A stretch of 64,000 nt of DNA from Actinomyces qiguomingii (GCF_004102025.1 NZ_CP025228.1:3720001-3784000); one strand, 5' to 3'; shown: positions 8,514-17,839, counted from the first letter of the stretch. Made by a program: numbers and translations. The notes: generated by a model from the sequence alone, not told the origin.

Positions 8514-9544
8514 TTGGCCGCCTCCTGGGCGAGGTCGGCACGCGGATCGGACTCCATCGCCTTATCGAATGCCTCCAGAGCAGCCTTAGCGTCCTTGGAC
8601 AGCTTCTTGGGCACCGCCACCTGCACGGTGACCAGCAGGTCGCCGGTCTTCTTTGCGGTGGTCACGCCCTTGCCGCGCAGACGCAGCACGGTGCCGGAGG
8701 AGGTTCCCGGCTTGATACGCACGCGGCTGGTACCGCCGTCCAGGAGCGGCACCTCAACCGTGGCGCCCAGGGCCGCCTCTTTAAGGGTGACCGGCAGATC
8801 CATGCGCAGGTTGGCGGTATTGCCCGGGTCAATGGAGTACACCGGGTGTTTGGCCACCGAGATGGTCACCACCATGTCCCCGTTCTCCCCGCCGTTCGTA
8901 CCCGGCCGCCCCTTGCCGCGCAAACGGACCTTCTGCCCGTCGTGCACACCGGCGGGAATACGCACCGTGATGGTGCGCCCGTCGGCCGTCAACTCGGCCA
9001 GGGTGCCGGCCACGGCGTCGCGCAGGGACAGCGTGGCACCGGTCAGCACATCCGGTCCCTTGACCGGCTGCGGCTGGGAGGAGAAACCGCCGAAGCCGAA
9101 GGGGCCGCGCGCCCGCCTCCCGCCGCCGGTGGGGGCGCCCCCGCCAGCACCCCCGAACATGCGCAGCAGATCCTCCAGGTCCTCCTGGGAGGCACCGCCG
9201 GAGGTGGAGTAGCGCACATTCGGACCGCCGCCGCCGAACATCGAGGAGAAGATGTCCTCAAAGCCCGCGCCGGCGCCGCCGGAACCGGAGGTGAAACGGG
9301 CCCCGCCGCCCGCCATGGAGCGGATGGCGTCGTACTGCTGACGCTCCTTGGGATCCGACAGCACCGCGTAGGCCTCGCCGATCTCCTTGAACTTCTCCGC
9401 CGCCGCGGCATCACCGGGGTTGCGGTCGGGGTGGTACTTCTTGGCGAGGCTGCGGTAGGCCTTCTTGATGGCCGCGGAGTCGGCGTCCTTGGCGACGCCG
9501 AGGACGGCATAGAAGTTCTTAGTCATCCAGTCCTGACTGGCCAT
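8510..9544 (-). CDS. dnaJ: Chaperone DnaJ, type without zinc finger
   Basis: 344-aa J-domain co-chaperone. The J domain is at about residues 8-75 with HPD (KKYHPDRNPGD). A Gly-rich region (about 80-150) follows, then the C-terminal substrate-binding beta domains (VRLRGKGRPG and LRLRGKGVTT). The four CxxCxGxG zinc-finger repeats of classical DnaJ are absent, so this is a type II/CbpA-like protein even though it occupies the dnaJ slot of the dnaK operon. The ATG at 9544 follows AAAGGAGG. An internal Met at residue 7 is an alternative start. Confidence 0.92.
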   Translation of the reverse strand: MASQDWMTKNFYAVLGVAKDADSAAIKKAYRSLAKKYHPDRNPGDAAAAEKFKEIGEAYAVLSDPKERQQYDAIRSMAGGGARFTSGSGGAGAGFEDIFSSMFGGGGPNVRYSTSGGASQEDLEDLLRMFGGAGGGAPTGGGRRARGPFGFGGFSSQPQPVKGPDVLTGATLSLRDAVAGTLAELTADGRTITVRIPAGVHDGQKVRLRGKGRPGTNGGENGDMVVTISVAKHPVYSIDPGNTANLRMDLPVTLKEAALGATVEVPLLDGGTSRVRIKPGTSSGTVLRLRGKGVTTAKKTGDLLVTVQVAVPKKLSKDAKAALEAFDKAMESDPRADLAQEAAK

Positions 9545-9599
9545 GGCTCACCGCCTCCTTTCTCTGTTGCTCTTCCTGCTTTCCGTTTCGGATTCCACC

Positions 9600-10301
9600 T
9601 CACGCCGGGTTGGCGACCTGTACTCGGGCCGCCCGGACCACGCGCTCGCCGAGCTTGTAACCGGGCTGGAGAACCAGCGCGATGCTCGGCTCGGTGACCT
9701 CGCTGGACTCGGTGGCCATAAGGGCGTCGTGGAGCTTGGGGTCGAATACCTCCCCGACCTCGCCGAAGCGCTCCAGGCCGAACTTGTCAGCCAGGATCTG
9801 CTCCAACTTGCCCGCCGTGGTGGCGAAGGTGCCGGTCAGGTCGCCGTGCTGGCGGGCCAGCTCGATCTCATCAAGAACCGGGATGAGGGTCTCGACGACG
9901 CTCGCCTGCCCGGCCTCGCGGTGCCCGGCCGCACTTTCACGCGAGCGGCGCACGAAGCCCTGGTACTCCTGCTGCAGGTTGTACAGGTCCGCGCGGGCGC
10001 GGGCCAGCTCCTCGGCGGCCTGTGCAGCCTGGGCCCGGGCCTGCTCGAGCTCCGAGGGCGCCTGCCCATCGGCTCCGCCCTCCCCCGAGGAGTCCGCTTC
10101 TCCCGGCGGGGCATCGGCCGGTGCCGCGGAACTCAGGTCGACGCCGTCGAAGGCGGCCTCGATCTCATCGGCCAGCGCCGGATCGATCCCGTCGGCGTCG
10201 GGGACGGGCGCAGAACCGTCCGGGGCTGAGTCCCGGTCCGGACCGGATGCTGCGCAGGCGGGGCCTTCGTCTTCGGGGCGCTTGTCCGGGTCGGTGCTCA
10301 C
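9600..10301 (-). CDS. grpE: Nucleotide exchange factor GrpE
   Basis: 233-aa exchange factor for DnaK. A long acidic, disordered N-terminus (about 1-85) leads to a coiled coil and the conserved core [29 protein letters not shown] and the beta domain [12 protein letters not shown]. It ends [18 protein letters not shown]. The GTG start overlaps the dnaK stop (GTGA), which shows translational coupling. It is second in the dnaK operon. Confidence 0.96.
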   Translation of the reverse strand: MSTDPDKRPEDEGPACAASGPDRDSAPDGSAPVPDADGIDPALADEIEAAFDGVDLSSAAPADAPPGEADSSGEGGADGQAPSELEQARAQAAQAAEELARARADLYNLQQEYQGFVRRSRESAAGHREAGQASVVETLIPVLDEIELARQHGDLTGTFATTAGKLEQILADKFGLERFGEVGEVFDPKLHDALMATESSEVTEPSIALVLQPGYKLGERVVRAARVQVANPA

Positions 10302-12154
10302 TTGGCGTCCTCGTCGTCTACGATCTCGGCATCCACCACGTCGTCGTCCTCGGTGGAGGACTGCGCCTGAGCGGAGTCGGCGCCGGCCGCCTGGGCGGCC
10401 TGCTCGGAGGCGTACAGGGCCTGGCCGATCTTCTGGGACACCTCGTTCAGCTTCTCCTGGGCGGCCTTGACCGGCTCAATGTCCGTGCCCTCCAGGGCCT
10501 TCTTGAGCTCGTCGACGGCGGCGGCCACCTCGGAACTGACGTCCTGCGGCAGCTTGTCCTTGTTGTCCTTCAGGAGCTTGTCGATGGAGTAGACCTGCTG
10601 CTCCGCCATGTTGCGGGTCTCGGCCTCCTCGCGGCGCTTCTTGTCCTCCTCGGCGTGGGCCTCTGCCTCCTTGACCATGCGGTCGATGTCCTCCTTGGGC
10701 AGGGCGGAGCCGCCGGAGATGGTCATTGACTGCTCCTTGCCAGTGCCCCGGTCCTTGGCGGACACGTGCACGATGCCGTTGGCGTCGATGTCGAAGGAGA
10801 CCTCGATCTGCGGGATACCGCGGGGGGCCGGGGCAATGCCGGTCAGCTCGAAGGTGCCCAGGGGCTTGTTGTCGCGGGCGAACTCGCGCTCACCCTGGTA
10901 GACCTGGATCAGCACCGAGGGCTGGTTGTCCTCGGCGGTGGAGAAGACCTCGGAGCGCTGGGTCGGAATAGCCGTGTTGCGCTCGATCAGCTTGGTCATC
11001 ACCCCGCCCTTGGTCTCAATACCGAGGCTGAGGGGGGTAACGTCGATCAGCAGCACATCCTTGCGGTCACCCTGGATGACGCCGGCCTGCAGGGAGGCGC
11101 CGATGGCAACCACCTCATCGGGGTTGACGCCCTTGTTGGGCTCCTTACCCCCGGTCAACTCACGCACGACCTCGGTGACGGCCGGCATCCTGGTGGAGCC
11201 GCCGACCAGAACCACATGGTCGATCTCGGACAGGGAGACGCCGGCGTCCTTGATGACGTTACGGAAGGGCACCTTGGTGCGTTCGATCAGATCCGCGGTC
11301 ATCTCCTCGAACTGGGCGCGGGTCAGGCGCTCGTCGAGGTGAATGGGGCCGGCCTCGCTCATGGACAGGTACTGCAGGTTGATGTCGGTGCTCATCGCGC
11401 TGGAGAGCTCCTTCTTGGCCTGCTCGGCCGCGTCCTTCAGGCGCTGCATGGCGATCTTGTCCTTGGACAGATCCACGCCCGAGGAGTCCTTGACCCGCTT
11501 GACCAGCCAGTTGACGATGCGGTCGTCCCAGTCGTCACCGCCCAGGCGGTTGTCGCCGTTTGTGGCGCGCACCTGGATGGTGGAGAAGCCGTCCTCGTCC
11601 TTGCCGACCTCCAGCAGGGAGACGTCGAAGGTGCCGCCACCCAGGTCGAAGACCAGGATGAGCTCGTCCTCCTTGCCCTTGTCCAGACCGTAGGCCAGTG
11701 CCGCGGCAGTGGGCTCGTTGACGATACGGTCCACGGTCAGGCCAGCGATGGTGCCGGCCTCCTTGGTGGCCTGACGCTCGGCGTCATTGAAGTAGGCGGG
11801 GACGGTGATGACGGCGTTGGTGACGCTCTCACCCAGGTAGGCCTCGGCGTCGGCCTTGAGCTTGGCCAGGATGCGGGCGCTGATCTCCTGGGCGGTGTAC
11901 TTCTTGCCGTCGATGTCGACGGACCAGTCGGTGCCCATGTGGCGCTTGACGGAGGAGATGGTGCGCTCGACGTTGGTTACCGCCTGGCGCTTGGCGACCT
12001 CACCTACCAGCACCTCGCCCGACTTGGAGAAGGCGACCACGGATGGCGTGGTGCGTCCACCCTCCGCGTTCGGGATGATGGTGGGCTCCCCGCCCTCCAG
12101 GACGGCAATGGCGGAGTTGGTGGTTCCGAGGTCGATGCCGACGGCACGTGCCAT
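10298..12154 (-). CDS. dnaK: Chaperone DnaK (Hsp70)
   Basis: 618-aa Hsp70. The N-terminal ATPase domain has the phosphate loop [17 protein letters not shown], the motif [17 protein letters not shown], and [12 protein letters not shown]. The substrate domain ([10 protein letters not shown]) and lid follow, with an acidic tail ending [16 protein letters not shown]. The ATG at 12154 after AAGGAG is preferred to a longer open frame that would run through the HAIR operators. It is the first gene of dnaK-grpE-dnaJ-hspR, transcribed leftward under two HAIR sites. Confidence 0.98.
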   Translation of the reverse strand: MARAVGIDLGTTNSAIAVLEGGEPTIIPNAEGGRTTPSVVAFSKSGEVLVGEVAKRQAVTNVERTISSVKRHMGTDWSVDIDGKKYTAQEISARILAKLKADAEAYLGESVTNAVITVPAYFNDAERQATKEAGTIAGLTVDRIVNEPTAAALAYGLDKGKEDELILVFDLGGGTFDVSLLEVGKDEDGFSTIQVRATNGDNRLGGDDWDDRIVNWLVKRVKDSSGVDLSKDKIAMQRLKDAAEQAKKELSSAMSTDINLQYLSMSEAGPIHLDERLTRAQFEEMTADLIERTKVPFRNVIKDAGVSLSEIDHVVLVGGSTRMPAVTEVVRELTGGKEPNKGVNPDEVVAIGASLQAGVIQGDRKDVLLIDVTPLSLGIETKGGVMTKLIERNTAIPTQRSEVFSTAEDNQPSVLIQVYQGEREFARDNKPLGTFELTGIAPAPRGIPQIEVSFDIDANGIVHVSAKDRGTGKEQSMTISGGSALPKEDIDRMVKEAEAHAEEDKKRREEAETRNMAEQQVYSIDKLLKDNKDKLPQDVSSEVAAAVDELKKALEGTDIEPVKAAQEKLNEVSQKIGQALYASEQAAQAAGADSAQAQSSTEDDDVVDAEIVDDEDAK

Positions 12155-12184
12155 GGGTGCTCCTTGATGTCTCGTAGTATTGAA

Positions 12185-12205
12185 GTTGAGTGGTATGCAC
12201 TCAGG
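12185..12205. promoter_or_regulatory. HAIR operator 1 upstream of dnaK
   Basis: GTTGAGT, seven bases, ACTCAGG: an imperfect HspR-associated inverted repeat 31 bases before the dnaK start. Paired with a second copy at 12248-12268, as is usual for dnaK promoters under HspR. Confidence 0.75.
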
Positions 12206-12247
12206 ATCGCGGTTGAGCGTGGTCTTGTCAACTCCACGCCCCGCAGC

Positions 12248-12268
12248 CTTGAGTCTGACCGGCTCAAC
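12248..12268. promoter_or_regulatory. HAIR operator 2 upstream of dnaK
   Basis: CTTGAGT, seven bases, GCTCAAC. The left half is perfect and the right half matches 5 of 7. Its centre lies 63 bases from the centre of HAIR operator 1, six helical turns, so both would face the same side of the DNA. Confidence 0.8.
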
Positions 12269-12352
12269 CCCAAACGACCCGCTTCTATTCCACCCCCTCA
12301 TCGCTCTCCTCCCTCTCCTCCCCCTCCTCCCTCACCCTCGCTCTCCCTCACC

Positions 12353-12405
12353 GAGTTCGGTCGATATAACCAACGAGATCGGTCGATATAACCAACGAGA
12401 TCGAG
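12353..12405 (+). repeat. Short array of 22-bp family A repeats, preceded by a pyrimidine tract
   Basis: Units start at 12353, 12375 and 12397 (exact period 22) with the core GAGWTCGGTCGATATAACC; the third unit is cut short. A nearly pure C/T tract (about 12288-12350) precedes the array, ending CCCTCACC as at other family A arrays. The array lies between the dnaK promoter and the 3' end of the S33 hydrolase gene, in a 330-base gap that otherwise holds the two HAIR sites. Confidence 0.8.
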
Positions 12406-12420
12406 GGTGAAGGAGCAGCC

Positions 12421-12516
12421 ATGACGTCATTGAAGGATCTGGACCGCGGCCCGGGTCAAGAGGGAGAAATCGGGCAATCAACCCTCACAACCGGAGCCCG
12501 GCGCCCACCGCCTTAA
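12421..12516 (+). CDS. Possible 31-aa small protein
   Basis: ATG preceded by GAAGGAGCAGCC, a near-perfect ribosome site, and 31 codons (MTSLKDLDRGPGQEGEIG onward). Its last 32 bases overlap the 3' end of the S33 hydrolase gene on the other strand. No homology is recognised. The ribosome site is the only strong argument; it may be a gene remnant. Confidence 0.25.
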   Translation: MTSLKDLDRGPGQEGEIGQSTLTTGARRPPP

Positions 12517-13681
12517 GCATCGTCCCCACCGTGTTAAGCGCTCCCTTGCGCGGCAGCTGTGCAAGCTCCTTCAGCCGCGCAGGGATCAGGCGGGCGTGGC
12601 CGCTGCCCGCCGCATGGGCGATGGCCAATGCCAACAGCGGATGGGTGTCCAGTGCACTGTGCCCCAAATCAGCGACCGGCGCTAGGACCGTGTCGGGAGC
12701 CAGGGCGACGATCTGCTGGGCGACCGGGCGAGGAGTGCGCAGGTCCCGCTCCCCGGAGACGACGACGGTCGGGAAGTCGTAACCGGACACGGCGCGACGC
12801 AGATCCACGGGGGTTCCGCGAAAATCGGGCGCCCGCGTGGCGGCCTCGGCGGAGACGAGCTGGGGATCCAGCGGTCCACCGTCCGGGGGCAGCCCGTAAC
12901 CGAGCTCGCCGTAGGCTATGCCGCATACGAGATCCGGCTCCACCACGGACGCAATCCCCTCATCGATCTCCTCGCGTCCGCCCCACACCAGCGTCTCCCA
13001 CAGCCATCCCATGCGCCCGTCGAGCCAGGCGTCGACCAGCGCCTGGAGCGCCTGCACGCCCGCGACCTCGTAGACCGCCGGGATCACCTGGGCGAGCTCG
13101 TCGGCCGGCCGGGTCTCGGCCAGCGCCCGAATCTGTGCGGCGACGGCGCGGGTTGCGGCGTCGTCGCCGTCCCACAGGAGACGACGCCGGCATTCACGGG
13201 TTGCGGCCAGGTCGCCGACCGGATCGAGTATGGGTGAGTCGAGCACGAGCGCCTGCACCCGTTCGGGGTGCCGCACAGCTAACAGTTGCGCCAAATAGGT
13301 GCCGTAGCTAGCCCCAAGGACCGTGACCCGCTCCACGCCCTCGGCGTCGAGCACGGCCGCGAGATCGTCGGCCGCCTCCACACCGGTCACGTCCGATACC
13401 AGCAGGTCGGTGCCGGTGCTGTCACGCCGGGACCTGCCCACACCGCGGTGCTCGACCATGAGCAGGTCCATGCCGCGCCGAGCCGCCTGGGCCCGCAGCC
13501 CCGCATACGGAGTGAATGACGATAGCCCGGGGCCGCCGGGAATCACCAGCGTTGGACTGGCCGACCTCGGCCCACTGCGCAGATAGGCGAGTTCGAACTC
13601 GCGCCCGCCCGCAAGTCGCCTGCAAACCGACGTCGCACCCCGCGGAAACACAACCCGCGAGCGCAGCTTCAGTGGTGGCAT
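12485..13681 (-). CDS. Alpha/beta hydrolase, proline iminopeptidase-like (S33)
   Basis: 398-aa cytoplasmic hydrolase. Visible motifs are the oxyanion-hole GGPG at 49-52, HRGVGRS at 78-84, the nucleophile Ser125 in GASYGTY, an acid candidate in SGERDLRTP, and His in DLGHSALDT. This is the order of S33 prolyl aminopeptidases and related exopeptidases. The C-terminal 40 residues resemble a TAP-like tail region. No signal peptide. Divergently placed from the MFS transporter gene, from which it is separated by 187 bases. Confidence 0.85.
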   Translation of the reverse strand: MPPLKLRSRVVFPRGATSVCRRLAGGREFELAYLRSGPRSASPTLVIPGGPGLSSFTPYAGLRAQAARRGMDLLMVEHRGVGRSRRDSTGTDLLVSDVTGVEAADDLAAVLDAEGVERVTVLGASYGTYLAQLLAVRHPERVQALVLDSPILDPVGDLAATRECRRRLLWDGDDAATRAVAAQIRALAETRPADELAQVIPAVYEVAGVQALQALVDAWLDGRMGWLWETLVWGGREEIDEGIASVVEPDLVCGIAYGELGYGLPPDGGPLDPQLVSAEAATRAPDFRGTPVDLRRAVSGYDFPTVVVSGERDLRTPRPVAQQIVALAPDTVLAPVADLGHSALDTHPLLALAIAHAAGSGHARLIPARLKELAQLPRKGALNTVGTMLKAVGAGLRL

Positions 13682-13868
13682 GCCCGCACCCTACCAACCC
13701 GCACGAATAAGCGGCTGACCGAGGGACGGTAGGCGGAGGAGCGCCGCGCGCCGGGCAGCGCAAAACAAAAGTCTGACAAACGATTTCATGACAACGCGGC
13801 CCGAGGGGGTCTAGGCTGCGACATGTAGTGCATGTCACTTCCCCTTCCATCTCGACGAGGAGTTCCCT

Positions 13869-15185
13869 ATGGCGAATCCACCAACCGCAGCCGCACCCTC
13901 AGCGGGCAGACGCGCCACCCAGGAGGAGATCGACGCCTTCTTCGCGCCGCCCACCAAAGAGGTGGGGCCGTTCTTCATCGCCGCCTACCTTGCCGCCCAG
14001 CTCTTCTTCTTCATCGCCCTCATGGGACCGGCGATTGTGTCGATCCAGAACAAGGCCATTGCCATGTTCCCGGACGACACCGCCGCCCAGGCCGGCGCCG
14101 TCTCTCAGATCGCCGGCCTGGGTGCCTTGGGTGCGGTCTTCGCCAATGTGATCTTCGGGCAGATCTCCGACCGCACCATGTGGCGCTGGGGACGCCGCCG
14201 CCCCTGGCTGGTGATCGGCATGCTGGGCATGACCGTCGGCCTGGTCATCATGGGACTGACCAATACCGTCCCACTGGTCGCGATCGGTTGGCTCATCGCG
14301 CAGATCGGCGCCAACGCCGCCCTGGCACCCTTCGTCGCAGTGCTGTCCGACCAGGTGCCGGAGTTCCAGCGAGCCCGTATCAGCTCCATGATCTCCATCG
14401 CCCAGAACCTGGCCATCCTTATCGCCACCTACCTCTCCAACGGTCTTAAGAACAACCTTGAGGTCCTGTACATCGCCCCGGCCATCCCGGCCATCCTGTT
14501 CATGACCTTCTTCGCGTTCGTCCTGCCGGACAAGCAGCTGACCATTAAGCCCCCGCGGCTGGACTTCATCGGCCTGCTCAAGACCTTCTGGGTCAACCCG
14601 ATCGCGCATCCCGACTACGCTCTGGCCTGGGCCGGGCGTTTCCTCATCACCCTTTGCTCCTTCGCCTTCACCACCTACCGCCTGATGTACTTGGTCAACC
14701 GGGTCGGCCTGACGAGGGACGACGCTCTGGGCGTCATCGCGACATCCGTGCTCATCTACACGATTGCGCTCATGGCCGCCAGCTTCGTGGGCGGGCAGCT
14801 GTCCGACCGACTCCACCGCCGCAAGGCCTTTGTCTTCGCCGCCTCGGCCCTGTTCGGCGTCGGCACCCTCATGCTGGCACACACCACCACAGTTTCAGGC
14901 TTCTACATGGTGGAAGCCGTCATGGGCCTGGCCTACGGCGTCTACATCTCCGTTGACCTGGCCCTCGTGGTGGACGTCCTGCCCAACCCGGACAACGCCG
15001 GCAAGGACCTGGGTGTGTTCAACATCGCCAACGCCCTGCCGCAGTCGCTCGCCCCGTACATGGCGCCTTTCTTCCTGGGCATCGGCTCAGCCGACAAGAC
15101 GAACTACCCGGCGCTGTGCTACTTCGCCGGTATCTGCGCCATAGTTGGCGGCGTGCTGGCCATCTTCATCAAGAAGGTGAAGTAG
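13869..15185 (+). CDS. MFS transporter
   Basis: 438-aa inner-membrane protein with 12 predicted helices in two halves. The loop 2-3 motif reads GQISDRTMWRWGRRRPWLVI, close to the D-R-x-x-x-x-G-R-R-R-P form seen in sugar-type (sucrose/GPH-like) carriers. The second half carries the matching loop GQLSDRLHRRKAFV. Substrate cannot be read from the sequence; a glycoside is a guess. A GAGGAGTTCCCT ribosome site precedes the ATG. A strong hairpin follows the stop. Confidence 0.88.
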   Translation: MANPPTAAAPSAGRRATQEEIDAFFAPPTKEVGPFFIAAYLAAQLFFFIALMGPAIVSIQNKAIAMFPDDTAAQAGAVSQIAGLGALGAVFANVIFGQISDRTMWRWGRRRPWLVIGMLGMTVGLVIMGLTNTVPLVAIGWLIAQIGANAALAPFVAVLSDQVPEFQRARISSMISIAQNLAILIATYLSNGLKNNLEVLYIAPAIPAILFMTFFAFVLPDKQLTIKPPRLDFIGLLKTFWVNPIAHPDYALAWAGRFLITLCSFAFTTYRLMYLVNRVGLTRDDALGVIATSVLIYTIALMAASFVGGQLSDRLHRRKAFVFAASALFGVGTLMLAHTTTVSGFYMVEAVMGLAYGVYISVDLALVVDVLPNPDNAGKDLGVFNIANALPQSLAPYMAPFFLGIGSADKTNYPALCYFAGICAIVGGVLAIFIKKVK

Positions 15186-15233
15186 CCGCACCAGCTGCGG
15201 CCGCCGCCCGGTAACGGACGGACGGCCGGCAAA

Positions 15234-15285
15234 GCGCCCGGTGGCACCCCGGCTCACAGCCGGCGGCACCACCGGGCGCCGTTGT
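15234..15285 (+). terminator. Strong hairpin after the MFS gene
   Basis: GCGCCCGGTGG (15234-15244) pairs with CCACCGGGCGC (15269-15279); an inner stem CCGGCT/AGCCGG sits in the loop. GTTGTT follows. It lies 49 bases after the stop codon and fits a GC-rich intrinsic terminator with a weak T tract. Confidence 0.7.
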
Positions 15286-15423
15286 TCCCCAGGATGGACG
15301 GACACTCAGCTGACCCATATGCGGCACTGGTAACTTGGCTACGCAAGGCTCACTGCGTCGACACAGCATTCGACGCAGCGCCGCCGTCGCAGCACAGCCA
15401 GCATCCGCGCCCGAAGGAGCCCC

Positions 15424-17076
15424 GTGTCCACCCGTCCAACCGTCCCTTCCGGCTCGCTCTCCGGCCTCAGCCGCCTGCGCCGCCGTTGGGAGTTAGGCTA
15501 CGGCGCCTGGATCCTGGGCATGGCGGTTTTTGCCACCTGGACGGTCCTAGTGCACGCCGGCTACACCGACCGCCTCGACGTCACCCTGACCGCGCCCCCG
15601 CTGCCGCCCCGATCGGGCCGAGGGCAGGTACTTGAGGCGATCTCGCTGCTCACCCACCCGCTGCTGATCTACACGGCTATCGGGTTCGCCGCAATCATCG
15701 CCTACCAGCAGCGCATGCGGCGCCTGGCCACCGCCCTGGTGACCTCCCTGTTCGGCCTGCCGCTGCAGATAGTCATCGCCACCTGGATCGACCACGCCCG
15801 CCCCTCCTCCGCCTTCGCCGATTCGCTGTCCTACCGCGGCTTCGCCTACCCCGCCGGACACGCCGTCGCCATGACTGTGGCCGCATGGGTGCTGGTCACC
15901 CTCACCCGGGCCCGACGCCGCCCCACCTCCCAGGTGCGCCTGTGGCGGGGAGCCGGTGTTCTCGCCGTCGTCTTGACCTGCATGAGCCAGTGGGCCATGG
16001 GGCTGCAGTCCGTATCCGATCTGCTAGGAGGAGTTCTGCTGGGCGCCACCGTGGCCAACCTCGCCCTGAGCGTGGGCGGGGTCGAGGAGATCCTGGCCTC
16101 CTGGGCGCATATCGGTCTGCCACCGACCACCGTGGACAAACGTGCCGCCATCATCTACAACCCCACCAAGTTCGACGACCTCTCTCTACTGCGCCGCCGT
16201 GTGGAGTCCAAGGTGCTGGCAGCCGGCTGGCAGCCCACGCTCTGGTTGGAGACCACTCCCGACGACGCCGGCCACGAGCAGGCGCGGCGCGCCCTGGACG
16301 CCGACGTCGACCTGGTGCTGGCAGCTGGCGGAGACGGCACCGTGCGCGCCGTCGCCGGCGAGCTGGCGGGAAGCGAGGTGCCCATGGCGCTACTTCCCGC
16401 AGGCACCGGCAACCTACTGGCCCGCAACCTGCAGGTGCCGTTGGATGCCGATGCCGCCCTGCGGCTGGCGCTTTCCGGAACCACCCGGGCCATCGACGTG
16501 GTGCGCTGCACCTGGGACGGGGGCACCGACCTCTTCGTGGTGATGGCCGGGCTCGGTCTGGATGCGCGCATCATGGCCGACACCAGCGACGACCTTAAGA
16601 AGGTGATCCGCTCCGGCGCCTATGTGCTGGCCGCCGTGCAAAACGCGGTTCCGCGCCCATTCGCCGTCGATGTGGAGCTCGACGGCGACGCGGGCGCCTT
16701 AGCCGAAGCCGGCGGGCAGCGGGTGGTGATGGCGCTGCTGGGCAACGTCGGCACAATCACCGGCGGGATGACGATCTTCCCGCAGGCCGTGCCCGACGAC
16801 GGGCTTGTGGACCTGCTGCTGACCGGTCCCAACCGGGTGGCAGACTGGGCGAAGGTCGGTGCCGGTCTGTTGATCGGCCAGGACGTGGACGGTGTCAGCC
16901 ACCACCAGGCCCGCAAGTTGACCCTGACCACCCCCGAGCCGGTACCCTTCGAGCTCGACGGCGACCCCGTGGGCCGCACCCGGAAACTGGTGGCCCAGGT
17001 CGAGCCCGGCGCCCTACACATAGTCGTCCCCTCCCCCGAGTTCGGTCGAAATAACCATCGAGTTCGGTCGAAATAA
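15424..17076 (+). CDS. PAP2-like membrane domain fused to diacylglycerol/lipid kinase
   Basis: 550 aa. Residues 1-215 form a multi-helix PAP2 (lipid phosphatase) domain. Residues 238-540 form a DAGK-type lipid kinase with GGDGT at 302-306 and GTGN at 327-330, which transfers phosphate from ATP to a membrane lipid. The PAP2 catalytic residues are mostly lost: the K-x6-RP Lys is Ala (RP kept at 126-127), PSGH is PAGH (143-146), and SR-x5-H is SQ-x5-Q (188-195). The phosphatase half is therefore probably inactive. The last 13 codons and the stop lie inside a family A repeat array, so the C-terminus ...EFGRNNHRVRSK is repeat-encoded. Confidence 0.88.
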   Translation: MSTRPTVPSGSLSGLSRLRRRWELGYGAWILGMAVFATWTVLVHAGYTDRLDVTLTAPPLPPRSGRGQVLEAISLLTHPLLIYTAIGFAAIIAYQQRMRRLATALVTSLFGLPLQIVIATWIDHARPSSAFADSLSYRGFAYPAGHAVAMTVAAWVLVTLTRARRRPTSQVRLWRGAGVLAVVLTCMSQWAMGLQSVSDLLGGVLLGATVANLALSVGGVEEILASWAHIGLPPTTVDKRAAIIYNPTKFDDLSLLRRRVESKVLAAGWQPTLWLETTPDDAGHEQARRALDADVDLVLAAGGDGTVRAVAGELAGSEVPMALLPAGTGNLLARNLQVPLDADAALRLALSGTTRAIDVVRCTWDGGTDLFVVMAGLGLDARIMADTSDDLKKVIRSGAYVLAAVQNAVPRPFAVDVELDGDAGALAEAGGQRVVMALLGNVGTITGGMTIFPQAVPDDGLVDLLLTGPNRVADWAKVGAGLLIGQDVDGVSHHQARKLTLTTPEPVPFELDGDPVGRTRKLVAQVEPGALHIVVPSPEFGRNNHRVRSK

Positions 17077-17147
17077 CCGTCGAGTTCGGTCGAAATAACC
17101 GTCGAGTTCGGTCGAAATAACCGTCGAGTTCGGTCGAAATAACCGGC
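17038..17147 (+). repeat. Family A left array, five 22-bp units
   Basis: Five almost identical units with exact 22-bp spacing. The core contains TTCG-GT-CGAA, an imperfect palindrome, followed by ATAACC. Because 22 is 1 modulo 3, the TAA in each unit falls in a new frame in every successive unit, so reading in the forward direction always stops within three units. The array starts inside the upstream kinase gene. Confidence 0.9.
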
Positions 17148-17739
17148 TCTTCCGGTTTAAGGGTGTTGGCGGTGGTGGTGTAGGCCCTGTCGGCTGCCGG
17201 CCGCGTACTTGGACCGCGTTCCTGCGGTTGGACCGGGCTTCTGCGCTTGGACCGGGCTTCTGCGCTTGGACCGGGCTTCTGCGCTTGGACCGTCTGAGAG
17301 TGCGTTTCAGGTGGTCCAACCGCAGCCCGGTGGTCCATCCGGGTGGGCATGCTGATTCAGACCGGTGCGGTTACCTTGGACACCGGCACATCCAAGGCCA
17401 ACGGTCAAGATGCCGTAGTCCGCATACGTGGTCAACAGCCTGCCCAGCCGGTCTGGGGCCCGGCTGGGCCGCGGGCCCGGTTCGTCGTCAAAGGCGTTCC
17501 AGCCGATCGAACAAGGGAGGCCCCGGCCGGCAACCAGACGCCCCGACCCGCCCACCACACCAGGGCGGAAGGCCAGCACCTGAGAGCCAAAGCGCCCAGA
17601 ATCGACACAAACACCCCGCCCCCGCCCAGCCCACACCCTCAGACTCGCTGAAACCATGCGGACCTAGTGGGCCGCTTCAGATGCGAGAACATCGTTCGTG
17701 CCGAATCCGGACACTTCCCCCACCCCGCCAGCCCCACCA

Positions 17740-17820
17740 ACCGAACTCGATCGTCATATCTACCGAACTCGATGGTCATATCGACCGAACTCGACGGTAA
17801 CGTCGACCGATCTCAACGAG
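17740..17820 (-). repeat. Family A right array, inverted
   Basis: ACCGAACTCGATCGTCATATCT and three more units with 22-bp spacing, reverse complement of the left array in layout. The units are more diverged toward the right (the last reads ACCGATCTCAACGAG). Confidence 0.85.
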
Positions 17821-17839
17821 TTGGGAGGCGGGCGCCGAC

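Larger units (their letters stand above)
17038..17820. other. Non-coding repeat element, copy 1 (family A arrays facing each other)
   Basis: Left array: five 22-bp units at 17038, 17060, 17082, 17104 and 17126 (GAGTTCGGTCGAAATAACC plus 3). Right array: four units in the opposite orientation at 17740, 17762, 17784 and 17806. Between them lie about 590 bases with no convincing gene, starting with the boundary motif TCTTCCGGTTTAAGGGTGTT (17148). Blocks 17148-17212, 17468-17665 and 17687-17780 recur at 51287-51355, 51385-51595 and 51606-51700. Long frames here (such as reverse reads of [12 protein letters not shown]) come from the repeats: the reverse strand of the unit has no stop codon. Confidence 0.75.

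Noticed and set aside
10766..12391. 541-aa open frame opposite dnaK
   Set aside because: It mirrors dnaK codon structure in a GC-rich gene and has no recognisable domain; dnaK is certain.
17038..17147. CRISPR array
   Set aside because: The 22-bp units follow each other with no variable spacers, and there are no cas genes. The same holds for the arrays at 51096 and 61934.
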